The notes: generated by a model from the letters alone, not told the origin. A stretch of DNA of 64,000 nucleotides from an uncultured Thioclava sp. (GCF_913064665.1 NZ_CAJYBT010000019.1:1-64000); one strand, 5' to 3'. Positions 45,984-55,624 are shown, numbered from the stretch's first letter. Translations and numbers: made by a program.

Positions 45984-46017
45984 GCGTCCCCCTGTTACGA
46001 CGCGTCTGTCGCGCGTC

Positions 46018-46779
46018 TCACTTCAGCAATCCCCCAGAGCCGGTTATGGTTCCCGCGCGCAGCTCGGCGACGGTCTTGGCGACCACATCCAGACGCAGCG
46101 CATTGGCCGGATGCGTACCCAGAACGGTTTCTTCCGGGTCCGGCAAACGGCGGAAAAACGCAGCCCCCTTGAGCGGATCATACCCCGCATCCCATGTGAT
46201 GATCGTGCCCAGCCTGTCGGCCTCCAACTCATAATCCTTGGCAAAAAGTCGGCTGCCCATTTCCGCACCCGCCTTGCGCGCCTCGGCCACGGTGCGCGGA
46301 TCCGCCCCCTGCGCACGCACCATCTTGGCCAAGATCTGCGCCCCTTCTTGGGCGTCGCGCTCACGCGATGAAATATGGCCCGCAATATGATGCGCCGCCT
46401 CATGGCCCAGCACAAAGGCCAGCTCATCGGCGCTATGCACCTCGGCAATCATCGCCAGCGTCACGCCGATCACCGGGCGACCACGGAGATCCTCGGTCTG
46501 AAAGGCGTTGGGGGGCAGATCGACGCGGTCATCAACCACCAGACGATAGTTGCAATTGCGCCCCCGCGAGCGCGCCCGGCATTCGGTTTCGATCACCGGC
46601 TCCATCCGGCGCGCCACGCTGACCAACTGATCCACCGCGCGCTCGGCTTTGGCCTGCACCTCGGGGGAGATCGGGGGCAAGGGGGCGGGCTCGGTCGGCG
46701 GCACAGGCAGCGCACAGCCCGCCAAAACCGCCATCAGCAGCACGGGGATCAAACGGGCAGCAAGGCGCGGCAAGGTCAT
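46018..46779 (-). CDS. M48 family metalloprotease, lipoprotein
   Basis: A 253-residue exported peptidase. The signal peptide ends at a lipobox, MAVLAGC (Cys about 22). The zinc site HEAAHH is within LAFVLGHEAAHHIAGH, with the third ligand in YELEADRLG. Length and layout resemble BepA/YcaL-type proteases that act on outer-membrane protein quality control, but without the TPR half. The start at 46779 is chosen because it gives a clean signal peptide. Confidence 0.85.
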   Translation of the reverse strand: MTLPRLAARLIPVLLMAVLAGCALPVPPTEPAPLPPISPEVQAKAERAVDQLVSVARRMEPVIETECRARSRGRNCNYRLVVDDRVDLPPNAFQTEDLRGRPVIGVTLAMIAEVHSADELAFVLGHEAAHHIAGHISSRERDAQEGAQILAKMVRAQGADPRTVAEARKAGAEMGSRLFAKDYELEADRLGTIITWDAGYDPLKGAAFFRRLPDPEETVLGTHPANALRLDVVAKTVAELRAGTITGSGGLLK

Positions 46780-46909
46780 GGGACACTCATGGGGCAAAAA
46801 CGACGATCGCAAGCGCACTCTATCGCCTCTGGCAGGGCGCGCCATCCCCAAGCCCACGCGCTGGTGTTTTTCGCTTCCGGCGCGGCGCGTGGCACGCTAG
46901 CATGGTGGT

Positions 46910-47182
46910 ATGTTTACCATTGAACACGAATTCGACGCGACCGTAATCACCCTTGTCGATGAGGGCACAGATCCACGCGACTATCTGCAAGAGGATGTGA
47001 CAATCACCTCCTTTGAGGATTGCGTGGTGGTTGAGCAGCTTGATGAGCAGACCGATCAGGTGCAATCCATTACCTTCTCGCATGCGCAATTGCGCGAGTT
47101 GGCAGCGGCATTGAACCTGCCCGAGGGTGTGTATCGATTGCGCCAAGCCAACGAGACAACCGAGCCTGACGCAAAAAGCTGA
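46910..47182 (+). CDS. small acidic conserved protein, unknown function
   Basis: A 90-residue protein (MFTIEHEFDATVITLVDEG...) with an acidic beta-rich first half, then FSHAQLRELAAALNLPEGVYRL, probably helical. No family recognised with confidence. The gene abuts the convergent DUF167 gene with a three-base gap. Confidence 0.65.
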   Translation: MFTIEHEFDATVITLVDEGTDPRDYLQEDVTITSFEDCVVVEQLDEQTDQVQSITFSHAQLRELAAALNLPEGVYRLRQANETTEPDAKS

Positions 47183-47185
47183 CGC

Positions 47186-47434
47186 TCAATCTAGGCGAAA
47201 CACCTTGTCGCGCGCGGTTTCGCCCCGAATCAGGGTCAGGCGCGTCTTGGCCACGCCCAGCGCCTTGGCCAGCATCTTTTGCACTGCAGCATTGGCTTTG
47301 CCAGCTTCGGGCACCACCGTCACATAAGCCCGCAATCCGTCTTCACCCACGCGAATCTCATTGCGCGAGGCTTTCGGTGTGACCCGCAGCGCAATTTCAG
47401 CGCCCGAGATCGCAAGATGGGACAAATCCGTCAT
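47186..47434 (-). CDS. DUF167 (YggU) family protein
   Basis: An 82-residue alpha/beta protein with the family core ALRVTPKASRNEIRV, VPEAGKANAAVQKMLAKALGVAKTRLTLIRGETARDKV. The function is unknown; structures of homologues resemble RNA-binding folds. The ATG at 47434 fits the family length. Confidence 0.88.
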   Translation of the reverse strand: MTDLSHLAISGAEIALRVTPKASRNEIRVGEDGLRAYVTVVPEAGKANAAVQKMLAKALGVAKTRLTLIRGETARDKVFRLD

Positions 47435-47563
47435 GACCCCAACAGCATAGCCCCAACACCTGCGCACACAAGCTAACGCCTGCTCACATAAGAAAGCGCG
47501 CCCTGCGCGGTTGCAATTTGTCCCGCCCCGTCCGATATCGAAGCCAAATCAGTGGAGAGTTCG

Positions 47564-48166
47564 ATGCCCGAGACCCAAACCGTGAACCCTGCCACGCGCA
47601 ATCAAACCGCGCTGGATTTCCTGCTGTCGCGCCGCTCACGCCCGGCCAAAACCTTGGTGGCCCCTGCCCCCGATGCCACGCAGTTGCATGAGATTTTGCA
47701 GGCAGGCGCACGCACGCCCGATCATGGCAAGCTGGAGCCGTGGCGGTTCATCGTGATTACGCGCGCGGCCGCGCAACGTTTGGGCGCCGAGGCCGAAACG
47801 CGTGCGCGCGCGCAAGGTCTACCCGAAGAGAAAGTCGCCAAGGCCGGCAAGCAATTCTTGGACAGTCAACTTTGTGTCGCGGTGATCTTCTCGCCCAAAG
47901 CCAGCGAGAAAGTCCCGGAAATCGAACAGGTTTTGTCCGCCGGTGCGGTATGTCTATCGCTTTTGAATGGCGCGCTGGCTGCGGGTTGGGGTGCCAACTG
48001 GCTGACCGGCTGGGCCGCACATGATGTCGCTTTTGGCGAAGATCTATTGGGATTAGCGCCGGGCGAACTGGTCGCGGGCTTCGTTCATCTGGGTACCGAG
48101 GGCGTAACGCCGCCCGACCGCCCGCGCCCCGATCTCAACGCCATCACTAGCTGGATTTCGGAATGA
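47564..48166 (+). CDS. nitroreductase family protein
   Basis: A 200-residue flavin enzyme of the YdjA type. It has the FMN-binding SRRSRPAKTL and GARTPDHGKLEPWRFIVI segments, the central GAVCLSLLNGALAAGWGANWLTGW and a C-terminal GFVHLGTE. Compact size suits YdjA-like nitroreductases. ATG 47564 is preferred because GGAGAG lies just upstream. The next gene starts inside its stop (ATGA). Confidence 0.88.
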   Translation: MPETQTVNPATRNQTALDFLLSRRSRPAKTLVAPAPDATQLHEILQAGARTPDHGKLEPWRFIVITRAAAQRLGAEAETRARAQGLPEEKVAKAGKQFLDSQLCVAVIFSPKASEKVPEIEQVLSAGAVCLSLLNGALAAGWGANWLTGWAAHDVAFGEDLLGLAPGELVAGFVHLGTEGVTPPDRPRPDLNAITSWISE

Positions 48167-48858
48167 TCATCACCAGTTACGTTAAGGCTTGGGGTGATTT
48201 ACTGCGCCCCGGTGCGATGAAAATCGTTGGCATCGGCGTGGCCCTGTCGTTGGGTCTGCTGATCGCGATCTATCTCGCGATGGTGTGGCTGATCGGCTGG
48301 CTGGTCCCGGACAGTTTCTCGCTGCCTTTCATCGGCGAGATCGGCCATATCGACACCGCACTTTCGATTGTGTCGGCCGGGATCATGCTGTTCGCCTCGA
48401 TGTTCTTGATGGTGCCCGTCGCCTCGGCATTCACCGGGTTTTTCCTCGAGGATGTGGCGGAATTGGTCGAGAACGAACACTATCCAACGCTCCCCCCAGT
48501 GCGCAAACTCAGCCTAACCGAGAGCTTTGCCGACACGCTGCGCTTCTTTGGGGTGATCGTCGTGGCGAACCTGATCGCGCTGATGATTTATCCCTTCGTC
48601 ATCCCGCTTGCGCCCTTTCTGTTTTTTGGCCTCAACGGCTATTTGCTGGGACGGGAATATTTCCAAATGGCCGCACAGCGCCGGATGGAGCGCGACGCAG
48701 CGCGCGCCTTGTATCAGCGTCACAAATTGACCGTCTGGATGGCCGGGGCGCTGATGGCGGTGCCGCTGTCGATTCCGATCCTGAATCTCTTCGTGCCAGT
48801 GCTGGGCGCTGCTGGGTTTACGCATTTGTTTCACGCGGTCACTGGGCGGCGCGGTTGA
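48163..48858 (+). CDS. EI24/CysZ-like membrane protein
   Basis: A 231-residue protein with four to six hydrophobic segments and the family motif in NGYLLGREYFQMAAQRRM. The family includes the CysZ sulfate permease and eukaryotic EI24, so sulfate uptake is possible but unproven. It is translationally coupled to the nitroreductase gene by an ATGA overlap. A short GGTTGA/TCAACC hairpin spans its stop codon. Confidence 0.8.
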   Translation: MIITSYVKAWGDLLRPGAMKIVGIGVALSLGLLIAIYLAMVWLIGWLVPDSFSLPFIGEIGHIDTALSIVSAGIMLFASMFLMVPVASAFTGFFLEDVAELVENEHYPTLPPVRKLSLTESFADTLRFFGVIVVANLIALMIYPFVIPLAPFLFFGLNGYLLGREYFQMAAQRRMERDAARALYQRHKLTVWMAGALMAVPLSIPILNLFVPVLGAAGFTHLFHAVTGRRG

Positions 48859-48940
48859 CGTTTTTCAACCTTTAAAGCCAGGAAACGCGGTCGAAAACGG
48901 GGCAGAGCTTAAATTTTTCAACCTTTTCGCCACGCGCCCC

Positions 48941-49210
48941 TTAATGGCGCAACTGGCCGAAAAAGTCGATATCCTCAAGCGTGATGATCCCCGACAGCAA
49001 CACCGTCGCGATCACCGCCCACAGCACGACCGTCACCACAGTAGTGATTTTCACCTTGGCCCCGAGATGCGCCTCATGAGGGGCGCCCGCCTGCGTGCCC
49101 GGCACGATCTGATCCACATCGCCCTGCGTCTTGAGCCGAAGCGGCAGCACCACGAAAAACACCAAGAACCAGATCACTGCGAACAGAATGATACCGCCGG
49201 TAAGGTTCAT
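48941..49210 (-). CDS. DUF1467 family small membrane protein
   Basis: An 89-residue protein with two spans (residues about 5-23 and 55-75) and the LPLRLKTQGDVDQIVPGTQAGAPHEAHLGAK linker typical of DUF1467. It follows the methylmalonyl-CoA epimerase gene, overlapping by TGATG, a linkage common in alphaproteobacteria. Function unknown. Confidence 0.85.
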   Translation of the reverse strand: MNLTGGIILFAVIWFLVFFVVLPLRLKTQGDVDQIVPGTQAGAPHEAHLGAKVKITTVVTVVLWAVIATVLLSGIITLEDIDFFGQLRH

Positions 49211-49614
49211 CAGACCTGCTCCAATTCAACGAGGCAGCCGTTGAAATCCTTGGGGTGCAAAAACAGCACCGGCTTGCCATGCGCGCCGATCTTAGGCTCG
49301 CCCGTGCCCAGCACCCGCGCGCCCTGATCGCGCAGCTTGTCGCGCGCCGCCAGAATATCCTCGACCTCGTAGCAGATGTGGTGGATGCCCCCGGCGGGGT
49401 TCTTGTCAAGAAACCCTTGGATAGGAGAGTTCTCTCCAAGTGGATAGAGCAGTTCGATCTTGGTGTTGGGCAGTTCGATGAAGACCACGGTCACGCCGTG
49501 ATCGGGTTCATCTTGCGCAGGCCCCACCTGAGCGCCCAGCGTGTCGCGATATTGCGCCGAGGCGGCCTCGAGGTCGGGCACGGCAATGGCGACATGGTTC
49601 AAGCGTCCGATCAT
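49210..49614 (-). CDS. mce: methylmalonyl-CoA epimerase
   Basis: A 134-residue glyoxalase-fold enzyme. It has the two-module metal site: LNHVAIAVPDLEAASAQY at the start, ELPNTKIELLYPLGENSPI, GGIHHICYEVEDI and CLVELEQV at the end. It converts S- to R-methylmalonyl-CoA in propionyl-CoA breakdown. The start at 49614 gives the usual family length. No mutase or propionyl-CoA carboxylase gene is in the window. Confidence 0.9.
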   Translation of the reverse strand: MIGRLNHVAIAVPDLEAASAQYRDTLGAQVGPAQDEPDHGVTVVFIELPNTKIELLYPLGENSPIQGFLDKNPAGGIHHICYEVEDILAARDKLRDQGARVLGTGEPKIGAHGKPVLFLHPKDFNGCLVELEQV

Positions 49615-49690
49615 CTGGGCCTCCCTTACATGCGGATCGCACCTAGGGGTAAAGGCGTGTGCGCAACAGCGCAAGTGTGGCGAAGTGGCG

Positions 49691-49705
49691 TTAACCCGCT
49701 GTTAG
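49691..49705. promoter_or_regulatory. CtrA-like site before the response regulator
   Basis: TTAA-CCCGCTG-TTAG matches the CtrA site TTAA-N7-TTAA at seven of eight defined bases. It ends 51 bases before the start of the response-regulator gene at 49757. Regulation by CtrA is inference. Confidence 0.45.
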
Positions 49706-49756
49706 GCAGTTTACCCCCTACTGTAACGGAATTGGCGAATCTGACTGGGTGACAAA

Positions 49757-50467
49757 ATGGCAGATGATCTCACGACCTTTCTTGTACCGCGCAGCGCAAC
49801 GGCTGAACGCCCGCTGATGGGCCTCACCGTTTTGCTTGTGGAAGACAGCCGCTTTGCGTCTGAAGCAGTGCGCTTGTTGTGTTTGCGATCAGGCGCGCGC
49901 ATCCGCAGGGCGGATTGTCTGGCCTCGGCATATCGCCATTTGCAGGTCTATCGCCCCAGCGTGGTAATCGTCGATATGGGCCTGCCCGATGGCTCGGGCG
50001 GTGATCTGATTGCGGCAATCCGCCAGATGGTGCCGGCTGTGCCCGTGGTTTTGGGCATTTCGGGCGATAGCGGGTTGCGCGGTGATGCGATGGCGGCGGG
50101 GGCAGATGGGTTTTTGGAAAAACCCGTCGAAAGCCTCGCCGAATTCCAGCAAGCCATTCTGAATGCGCTGCCTGCGGAGTTGCGCCCTCAAGGTCTGCGC
50201 GCCCTCAGCGATACGGTTGTGGAACCCGACCCGATCGCCTTGCGCGATGATTTGCAACATATGGCAGAGGTATTGCGCGAAGGTCCAAACAGCCATGTAA
50301 TGCCCTATGCGGCGCATTTTTTGGCAGGGGTCGCGCTATCGGCTCATGATCTGGCCTTGGGCGAGGCCGCGCAACGGCTCGCACGCAAAGGGGGCCCGTC
50401 GCGCGAGGACTTTCGCCATGTCAGCGGGCTGGTGGCCGATCGCCTCGCCGCTGGCGCTACGTTCTAG
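49757..50467 (+). CDS. response regulator with C-terminal helical domain
   Basis: A 236-residue protein. A REC domain spans about residues 20-140: LVEDSRF acidic pocket, phosphoacceptor in VIVDMGLPDGSGG, GISGDSG and the lysine in GFLEKPVE. The remaining about 95 residues are helical with no DNA-binding motif I can recognise (LQHMAEVLREGP..., HVMPYAAHFLAG); an HPt-like or protein-interaction role is possible. The CtrA-like box upstream suggests cell-cycle or motility control. Confidence 0.78.
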   Translation: MADDLTTFLVPRSATAERPLMGLTVLLVEDSRFASEAVRLLCLRSGARIRRADCLASAYRHLQVYRPSVVIVDMGLPDGSGGDLIAAIRQMVPAVPVVLGISGDSGLRGDAMAAGADGFLEKPVESLAEFQQAILNALPAELRPQGLRALSDTVVEPDPIALRDDLQHMAEVLREGPNSHVMPYAAHFLAGVALSAHDLALGEAAQRLARKGGPSREDFRHVSGLVADRLAAGATF

Positions 50468-50494
50468 GGCAAATTGCGGCGCGCCGTTGCGATG

Positions 50495-51238
50495 TTACTC
50501 GGGCGGATCTGCAAGGATCGGATCGACGTGCACCAAACGCGGTTTGGTGAGATCAGACAAGCGCTTGCGCTGCCTTCCCGTGGCATCAAAATTCGAGGGG
50601 TCCAGCCAAGTCTGATAGGCCACGCTCAGGGCAGGCCAGTCGGCATCAATCGCGGCAAACCAAGCCGTATCGCGGTTGCGCCCTTTGTAGATCGTCGCCT
50701 GACGGAAGGTGCCCTCATAACTCAGCCCCAACCGCTGAGCTGCGCGGCGCGACGCAAGATTAAGCGCATCGCATTTCCACTCAAACCGGCGATAGCCCGC
50801 CTTGAAAGCCCATCGGATCGCGGCAAGGAACGCCTCGGAGGCCGCACACTTGCCTTGCAGCGCAGGCGCAAGCGTGATCCAGCCGAGTTCGATCGAGCCA
50901 ATCTCGGGGCTGATACGCAGGAAGCTGAGAACGCCCAAAGGACGGCCGCTTTGAGCCTCGATCACCGCGTAAAACCACGGATCGCGCAATGTGGAGGCCT
51001 GTGTGATCCATCGCGCCAAGTCATCCAGATGCGGAAAAGGGCCATGCGGCATGTAATCCCACACGGCGTCTGCCCCCTCGAACGCGGCGAACAACCCCGC
51101 AGCGTGATCAGGGCGCAACCGCTCAAGGCGCATGAAACGGCCCGCGATCAGGACGGCATCAGGTGCATCCGCGGGATGGGGCGGTGCGTGCCAATCGCCC
51201 AATGCCGCGCCAAATTCATGATCCCATTCCAAGCCCAT
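50495..51238 (-). CDS. GNAT-family acetyltransferase, RimJ/RimL type
   Basis: A 247-residue acetyltransferase of the type that modifies protein N-termini or small amines: LRPDHAAGLFAAFEG..., IGSIELGWITLAPALQGKCAASEAF with the acetyl-CoA loop, and NLASRRAAQRLGLSYEGTFRQ near the end. The start at 51238 is chosen for its CAGGAGG ribosome-binding site. Substrate unknown. It is convergent with the response-regulator gene. Confidence 0.85.
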   Translation of the reverse strand: MGLEWDHEFGAALGDWHAPPHPADAPDAVLIAGRFMRLERLRPDHAAGLFAAFEGADAVWDYMPHGPFPHLDDLARWITQASTLRDPWFYAVIEAQSGRPLGVLSFLRISPEIGSIELGWITLAPALQGKCAASEAFLAAIRWAFKAGYRRFEWKCDALNLASRRAAQRLGLSYEGTFRQATIYKGRNRDTAWFAAIDADWPALSVAYQTWLDPSNFDATGRQRKRLSDLTKPRLVHVDPILADPPE

Positions 51239-51360
51239 AGCCGCCTCCTGCAACCCCATTTCTCCGTGCATTTGCCCCGCAATCGCACCACTTCTTTCCA
51301 AGTTCTGCCTTAGTTCAGCGCGAGATTAAGCGCCATACCCACTGCCAAGGGAGTACGGAA

Positions 51361-51495
51361 ATGAGCAAACGAATGATTCAATTGATCGAAAATCAGCGCC
51401 TCGTGCAAGCGGCGCATTGGACGGCGTTTTCGCTTGGCGTTCTGGCACTGGCTGCCTCGATTACGGCCACTGCGGTGCACGCGCTCTTCTCCTGA
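51361..51495 (+). CDS. 44-residue single-span membrane peptide
   Basis: A short gene with a good ribosome-binding site (AAGGGAG seven bases before ATG). The peptide starts MSKRMIQLIENQRLVQAAHW and continues into a hydrophobic segment of about 20 residues, ending VHALFS. Basic N-terminus and one span suggest an inner-membrane peptide. The hemerythrin gene follows 101 bases downstream on the same strand. No family recognised. Confidence 0.55.
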   Translation: MSKRMIQLIENQRLVQAAHWTAFSLGVLALAASITATAVHALFS

Positions 51496-51596
51496 TAGGC
51501 TTATGACAACTCGATTTGCGCATGGCGGGAACTGTCCTGCGCACCATGACGTTACCTCCGTAATCGACACATACTCGATGGAACGGAGGAATTTCC

Positions 51597-52073
51597 ATGA
51601 CCTCGATCTACGATGCAATCAAGGCAGATCACGACAATCATCGCGATCTGATGGCCCAGATCGCCAAGACCGAAGGCGCCAGCGATGAGCGCAAGAAAAC
51701 GTGGAATACGTTTTATTACGACATCAAATCGCATGCGGCTGCCGAAGAAGAGACGTTCTACTCCAAGCTGATGAGCAAGATTTGGGGCCAAGATGCCGCA
51801 CGCCATTCGGTTGAGGAACATGCCGAGTTGGATGAATTGCTTGAAGAGCTGAACGAGATGGACATGTCGAGCCCCGGCTGGCTCAACAAATTCCATAAGT
51901 TACAGCACGATTACAATCATCACATGGACGAAGAAGAAGATGAAATCTTTGCTCAGGCGAAGAAGGTCATCGACGAGTCCGAGATTGCAGGTTACGGCGA
52001 AAAATTCCACGCTCGCAAAAAGAAAGAGCGCGAGATCGTGGACAAGAAGCGCGAAGAACAGCTTGAGGATTGA
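51597..52073 (+). CDS. hemerythrin domain-containing protein
   Basis: A 158-residue four-helix protein with the di-iron ligand pattern: His in KADHDNH, HAAAEEE, EEHAELDE and HDYNHHMDEEEDE. It binds oxygen, nitric oxide or iron, or senses redox state; the specific role is unknown. The C-terminal tail is very rich in Lys and Glu. The ATG at 51597 sits nine bases after GGAGGA. Confidence 0.88.
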   Translation: MTSIYDAIKADHDNHRDLMAQIAKTEGASDERKKTWNTFYYDIKSHAAAEEETFYSKLMSKIWGQDAARHSVEEHAELDELLEELNEMDMSSPGWLNKFHKLQHDYNHHMDEEEDEIFAQAKKVIDESEIAGYGEKFHARKKKEREIVDKKREEQLED

Positions 52074-52163
52074 CCCGGGAGGCGGATCAAATGCGTTGAG
52101 GGGGCGCTGCCCCCGCTGGCTTTGCCAGCCCCCCGGAGTATTTTCGGCCAGATGAAAGCATAT

Positions 52164-52200
52164 AAAAAGGGCCCCGCCAGATTTTGGGCGGGGCCTTTTT
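52164..52200. terminator. bidirectional terminator between hemerythrin and aspS
   Basis: GGCCCCGCC and GGCGGGGCC form a strong stem flanked by AAAAA and TTTTT, so it can stop transcription from both convergent genes. Confidence 0.88.
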
Positions 52201-52217
52201 GTCTAAAAATGCTTGGA

Positions 52218-53996
52218 TCAGTCCTCTTTGGGCAGAACCCGCAGGCGCAATTCGCGCAACTGTTCGTTCATCGGCTCGCTCGGCGCGCCCATCATCAGGT
52301 CTTCCGCGCGCTGGTTCATCGGGAACATGATGACTTCGCGAATGTTGGCGGTGTCGGCAAGGATCATCACGATCCGGTCGATGCCGGCCGCACAGCCTCC
52401 GTGGGGCGGAGCGCCGTATTTGAACGCCTTGACCATGCCGCCAAAGCGTTTCTCGACTTCGGAGGCCGGATAGCCCGCAATCGCGAACGCCTTATACATC
52501 GTCTCAAGCTTGTGGTTGCGGATCGCGCCCGACAGGATTTCATAACCGTTGCAGGCCAGGTCATATTGATAGCCAAGCACGTCGAGCGGATTGCCCTCAA
52601 GTGCCTCGATCCCGCCTTGGGGCATCGAGAACGGGTTATGGCTGAAGTCGATCTTGCCCTCGTCATCGGCCTCATACATCGGGAAATCGACGATCCAGGC
52701 GAATTTATGTACCGATTTATCGGTCAGCCCGAGTTCCTCGCCGATCACGTTGCGCGCACGCCCCGCGACGCCTTCAAAGCTGGACGGGTTGCCGCCCAAG
52801 AAGAAGGCCGCGTCGCCCTCGCCCAGACCCAGTTGCTGACGGATCGCTTCGGTGCGCTCGGGGCCGATGTTTTTGGCCAAGGGACCTGCCCCTTCAAGCG
52901 CGCCATCCTCGGCCTTGCGCCAGAAGATATAGCCCATGCCCGGCAGGCCCTGTTCCTGCGCGAATTTGTTCATCCGATCGCAGAACTTGCGCGAACCGCC
53001 GGTGGGCGCAGGAATGGCGCGAATCTGCGTGCCCTCTTGTTCCAAAAGCTTGGCGAAAATCGCGAATCCTGAGCCTGCGAAATGCTCGGATACGATCTGC
53101 ATCTCGATCGGGTTACGCAGATCGGGTTTGTCGGAGCCATATTTCAGCAGCGATTCCGCGTAAGGAATACGCGGCCAGTTCGGATCGACCTGACGCTCGG
53201 GATCGAATTCCTCGAACACGCCCTGCAACACCGGCTGGACCACGGCGAAAATATCTTCCTGTTCGACAAAGCTCATCTCGACATCAAGCTGGTAGAAATC
53301 GGTGGGCGAGCGGTCGGCGCGCGGGTCTTCATCGCGGAAACACGGCGCGATCTGGAAGTATTTATCGAAACCGCCGACCATGATCAGCTGTTTGAACTGC
53401 TGCGGGGCTTGCGGAAGCGCGTAGAATTTGCCCGGATGCAGGCGCGAGGGCACGAGGAAGTCGCGCGCGCCTTCAGGGCTGGAGGCCGTGATGATCGGCG
53501 TCTGGAATTCATTGAACCCCTGATCCCACATCCGCTGGCGCATGGATTTCACCACGTTCGAGCGCAAAATCATCGAGTTATGCAGGTTCTCGCGCCGCAG
53601 ATCGAGGAAGCGATAGGCCAGACGGGTTTCTTCCGGGTAGTCTTGCTCGCCAAAGACCGGCAGCGGCAATTCCTCGGCCTCGCCCAGCACTTCGAGGTCG
53701 CGCACGTAAACCTCGATCTCACCGGTCGGGATTTTGGAATTGATCAGGCTTGCATCGCGCAGCTTGACGGTGCCGTCGATGCGGATCACCCATTCCGAGC
53801 GGACTTTTTCCAGCGCTTTGAAGGCCGGGCTGTCGCCATCGCACAGCACCTGCGTCATGCCGTAATGGTCGCGCAGATCGATGAACAGCACGCCGCCGTG
53901 GTCGCGCACCCGGTGGACCCACCCGGCAAGGCGCACGGTCTCGCCGGCATTGGCGGCGCTCAGATCGGCACAGGTATGGCTGCGAAAGGCGTTCAT
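52218..53996 (-). CDS. aspS: aspartyl-tRNA synthetase
   Basis: A 592-residue bacterial-type class II synthetase. The N-terminal anticodon-binding OB fold begins [29 protein letters not shown]. Class II motif 2 is in [25 protein letters not shown], and motif 3 is [14 protein letters not shown]. The insertion domain typical of bacterial AspRS lies between. Whether it also charges tRNA-Asn cannot be told from the window. Confidence 0.96.
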   Translation of the reverse strand: MNAFRSHTCADLSAANAGETVRLAGWVHRVRDHGGVLFIDLRDHYGMTQVLCDGDSPAFKALEKVRSEWVIRIDGTVKLRDASLINSKIPTGEIEVYVRDLEVLGEAEELPLPVFGEQDYPEETRLAYRFLDLRRENLHNSMILRSNVVKSMRQRMWDQGFNEFQTPIITASSPEGARDFLVPSRLHPGKFYALPQAPQQFKQLIMVGGFDKYFQIAPCFRDEDPRADRSPTDFYQLDVEMSFVEQEDIFAVVQPVLQGVFEEFDPERQVDPNWPRIPYAESLLKYGSDKPDLRNPIEMQIVSEHFAGSGFAIFAKLLEQEGTQIRAIPAPTGGSRKFCDRMNKFAQEQGLPGMGYIFWRKAEDGALEGAGPLAKNIGPERTEAIRQQLGLGEGDAAFFLGGNPSSFEGVAGRARNVIGEELGLTDKSVHKFAWIVDFPMYEADDEGKIDFSHNPFSMPQGGIEALEGNPLDVLGYQYDLACNGYEILSGAIRNHKLETMYKAFAIAGYPASEVEKRFGGMVKAFKYGAPPHGGCAAGIDRIVMILADTANIREVIMFPMNQRAEDLMMGAPSEPMNEQLRELRLRVLPKED

Positions 53997-54190
53997 CGGT
54001 GGCTCCCGGATCGTGTATGGCGTTAAGGCGCCGATACACAGGCTGGGCGGGCAAAAGTCAAGCTGTGCGCAGATTCACAGAGGGGTTCGCGCTTGGGAAA
54101 CTTGGCGTAACGCAAAAAGATGTTAATTTTTAGGGGCTGACGACCGCGTCAGGGAACCCGCACGCGAAATTCGCGTTCGGAAAAGATAGG

Positions 54191-55477
54191 ATGATTGCAC
54201 AGAGTACTCGTAAAGCATTTGCCACTTCGGAGACTGCCATGAGAGCCTGGGATGCCCTTTTAGATCGTATGCTACGCCACTTGATCCGCGTAGGCACCTT
54301 GCAACTGACCTATCATAATGGCGATTTGCGCCGCTATGGCGATGGCACCGGCATCCCCATAAAGCTCACGATCACCTCTCCCGATATCGTCAAGAAAATC
54401 GTGCTCAAGCCCGATCTCGGGGTGGGCGAAGGCTATATGGATGGCGATTATACGATCGAACAGGACGATCTGCGCGGCTTTCTTGCCCTTGTTATCCGCA
54501 ATCAGACCGGATCGGGGATGCCGTGGTTTGAAAAGCCGCGCGAAGCCTCGCGGTTCTTTGGACGCAGGCTTGCGCAGTTCAATCCGGTCAACAAAGCGCG
54601 CACGAATGTGGCGCATCATTATGACTTGTCGGGCGACCTGTATGACCTGTTTCTAGACGCTGACCGGCAGTATAGCTGCGCCTATTTCGAGCACGCCGAT
54701 ATGTCCCTTGACCAGGCGCAAGAGGCCAAAAAGCGTCACATTGCCAAGAAGTTGCTGATTGAGCCGGGCATGCGCGTGCTCGACATTGGCTGTGGCTGGG
54801 GTGGCATGGCGATCACGCTGGCGCGCGATTTTGGTGCGCATGTGGTGGGGGTGACCCTGTCGAGCGAGCAGCACGCGCTGGCCACTCAACGGGTGCGCGA
54901 TGCCGGCTTGCAGGATCAGATCGACATTCGCCTGTGTGATTATCGCGACGTGCGTGAGACCTTTGACCGGATCGTATCGGTGGGGATGTTCGAACATGTC
55001 GGCGTGCCCCATTACCGTCAGTATTTTGGCAAGGTCCGTGAGTTGCTCAAGCCGGGGGGCGTGTCGCTTATTCACTTCATCGGCCGCGCAGGTACTGCTG
55101 GGGCGACCGCTGATTTCATTACCAAATACATCTTTCCCGGCGGCTATTGTCCGGCCATGTCCGAGGCGTCGAATGCCATAGAACATGAGGGGCTTGTGGT
55201 GACCGACCTCGAGGTCTGGCGTCTGCATTACGCCGAGACCCTGCGCCATTGGTGTGATCGGTTTGACGCCAATATCGACAAGGCGGTTGCCCTTTATGAT
55301 GAGAAATTCACCCGGATGTGGCGTTTCTATCTGATCGCGTCCGAGATGGCGTTTCGTCATGGTGGTCAAGTGGTCTTCCAATACCAACTGGCCCATGAGG
55401 TCGGCGATGTACCCCTGACGCGCGATTATCTGTATCGCGCGGATACTGACCAAGACCTGCGGCTGGCTGCGGAATAA
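54191..55477 (+). CDS. cyclopropane-fatty-acyl-phospholipid synthase family methyltransferase
   Basis: A 428-residue SAM-dependent methyltransferase. Family landmarks are NVAHHYDLSGDLYDLFLD, QYSCAYFEHADMSLDQAQEAKKRHIA, the SAM loop VLDIGCGWGGMAI, MFEHVGVPHYRQYF and IFPGGYCPAMSE. It would methylate unsaturated membrane lipids. Rhodobacterales often carry several members, some in furan fatty acid synthesis, so cyclopropanation is not certain. ATG 54191 is used; ATG 54239 is an alternative. Confidence 0.85.
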   Translation: MIAQSTRKAFATSETAMRAWDALLDRMLRHLIRVGTLQLTYHNGDLRRYGDGTGIPIKLTITSPDIVKKIVLKPDLGVGEGYMDGDYTIEQDDLRGFLALVIRNQTGSGMPWFEKPREASRFFGRRLAQFNPVNKARTNVAHHYDLSGDLYDLFLDADRQYSCAYFEHADMSLDQAQEAKKRHIAKKLLIEPGMRVLDIGCGWGGMAITLARDFGAHVVGVTLSSEQHALATQRVRDAGLQDQIDIRLCDYRDVRETFDRIVSVGMFEHVGVPHYRQYFGKVRELLKPGGVSLIHFIGRAGTAGATADFITKYIFPGGYCPAMSEASNAIEHEGLVVTDLEVWRLHYAETLRHWCDRFDANIDKAVALYDEKFTRMWRFYLIASEMAFRHGGQVVFQYQLAHEVGDVPLTRDYLYRADTDQDLRLAAE

Positions 55478-55624
55478 AGCGACAGGCGCGCTTTGCACAG
55501 TCCCGCACAGAATTGGCGCGCAGCCTTAGGCCTGCGCGCCTAATTTTATCCAGCTTCGAAACAATCGCCTTATTTTCACCAGAATAGGCCGTCAAAACGT
55601 GTCAACGAATCTGACTGACGCCCT

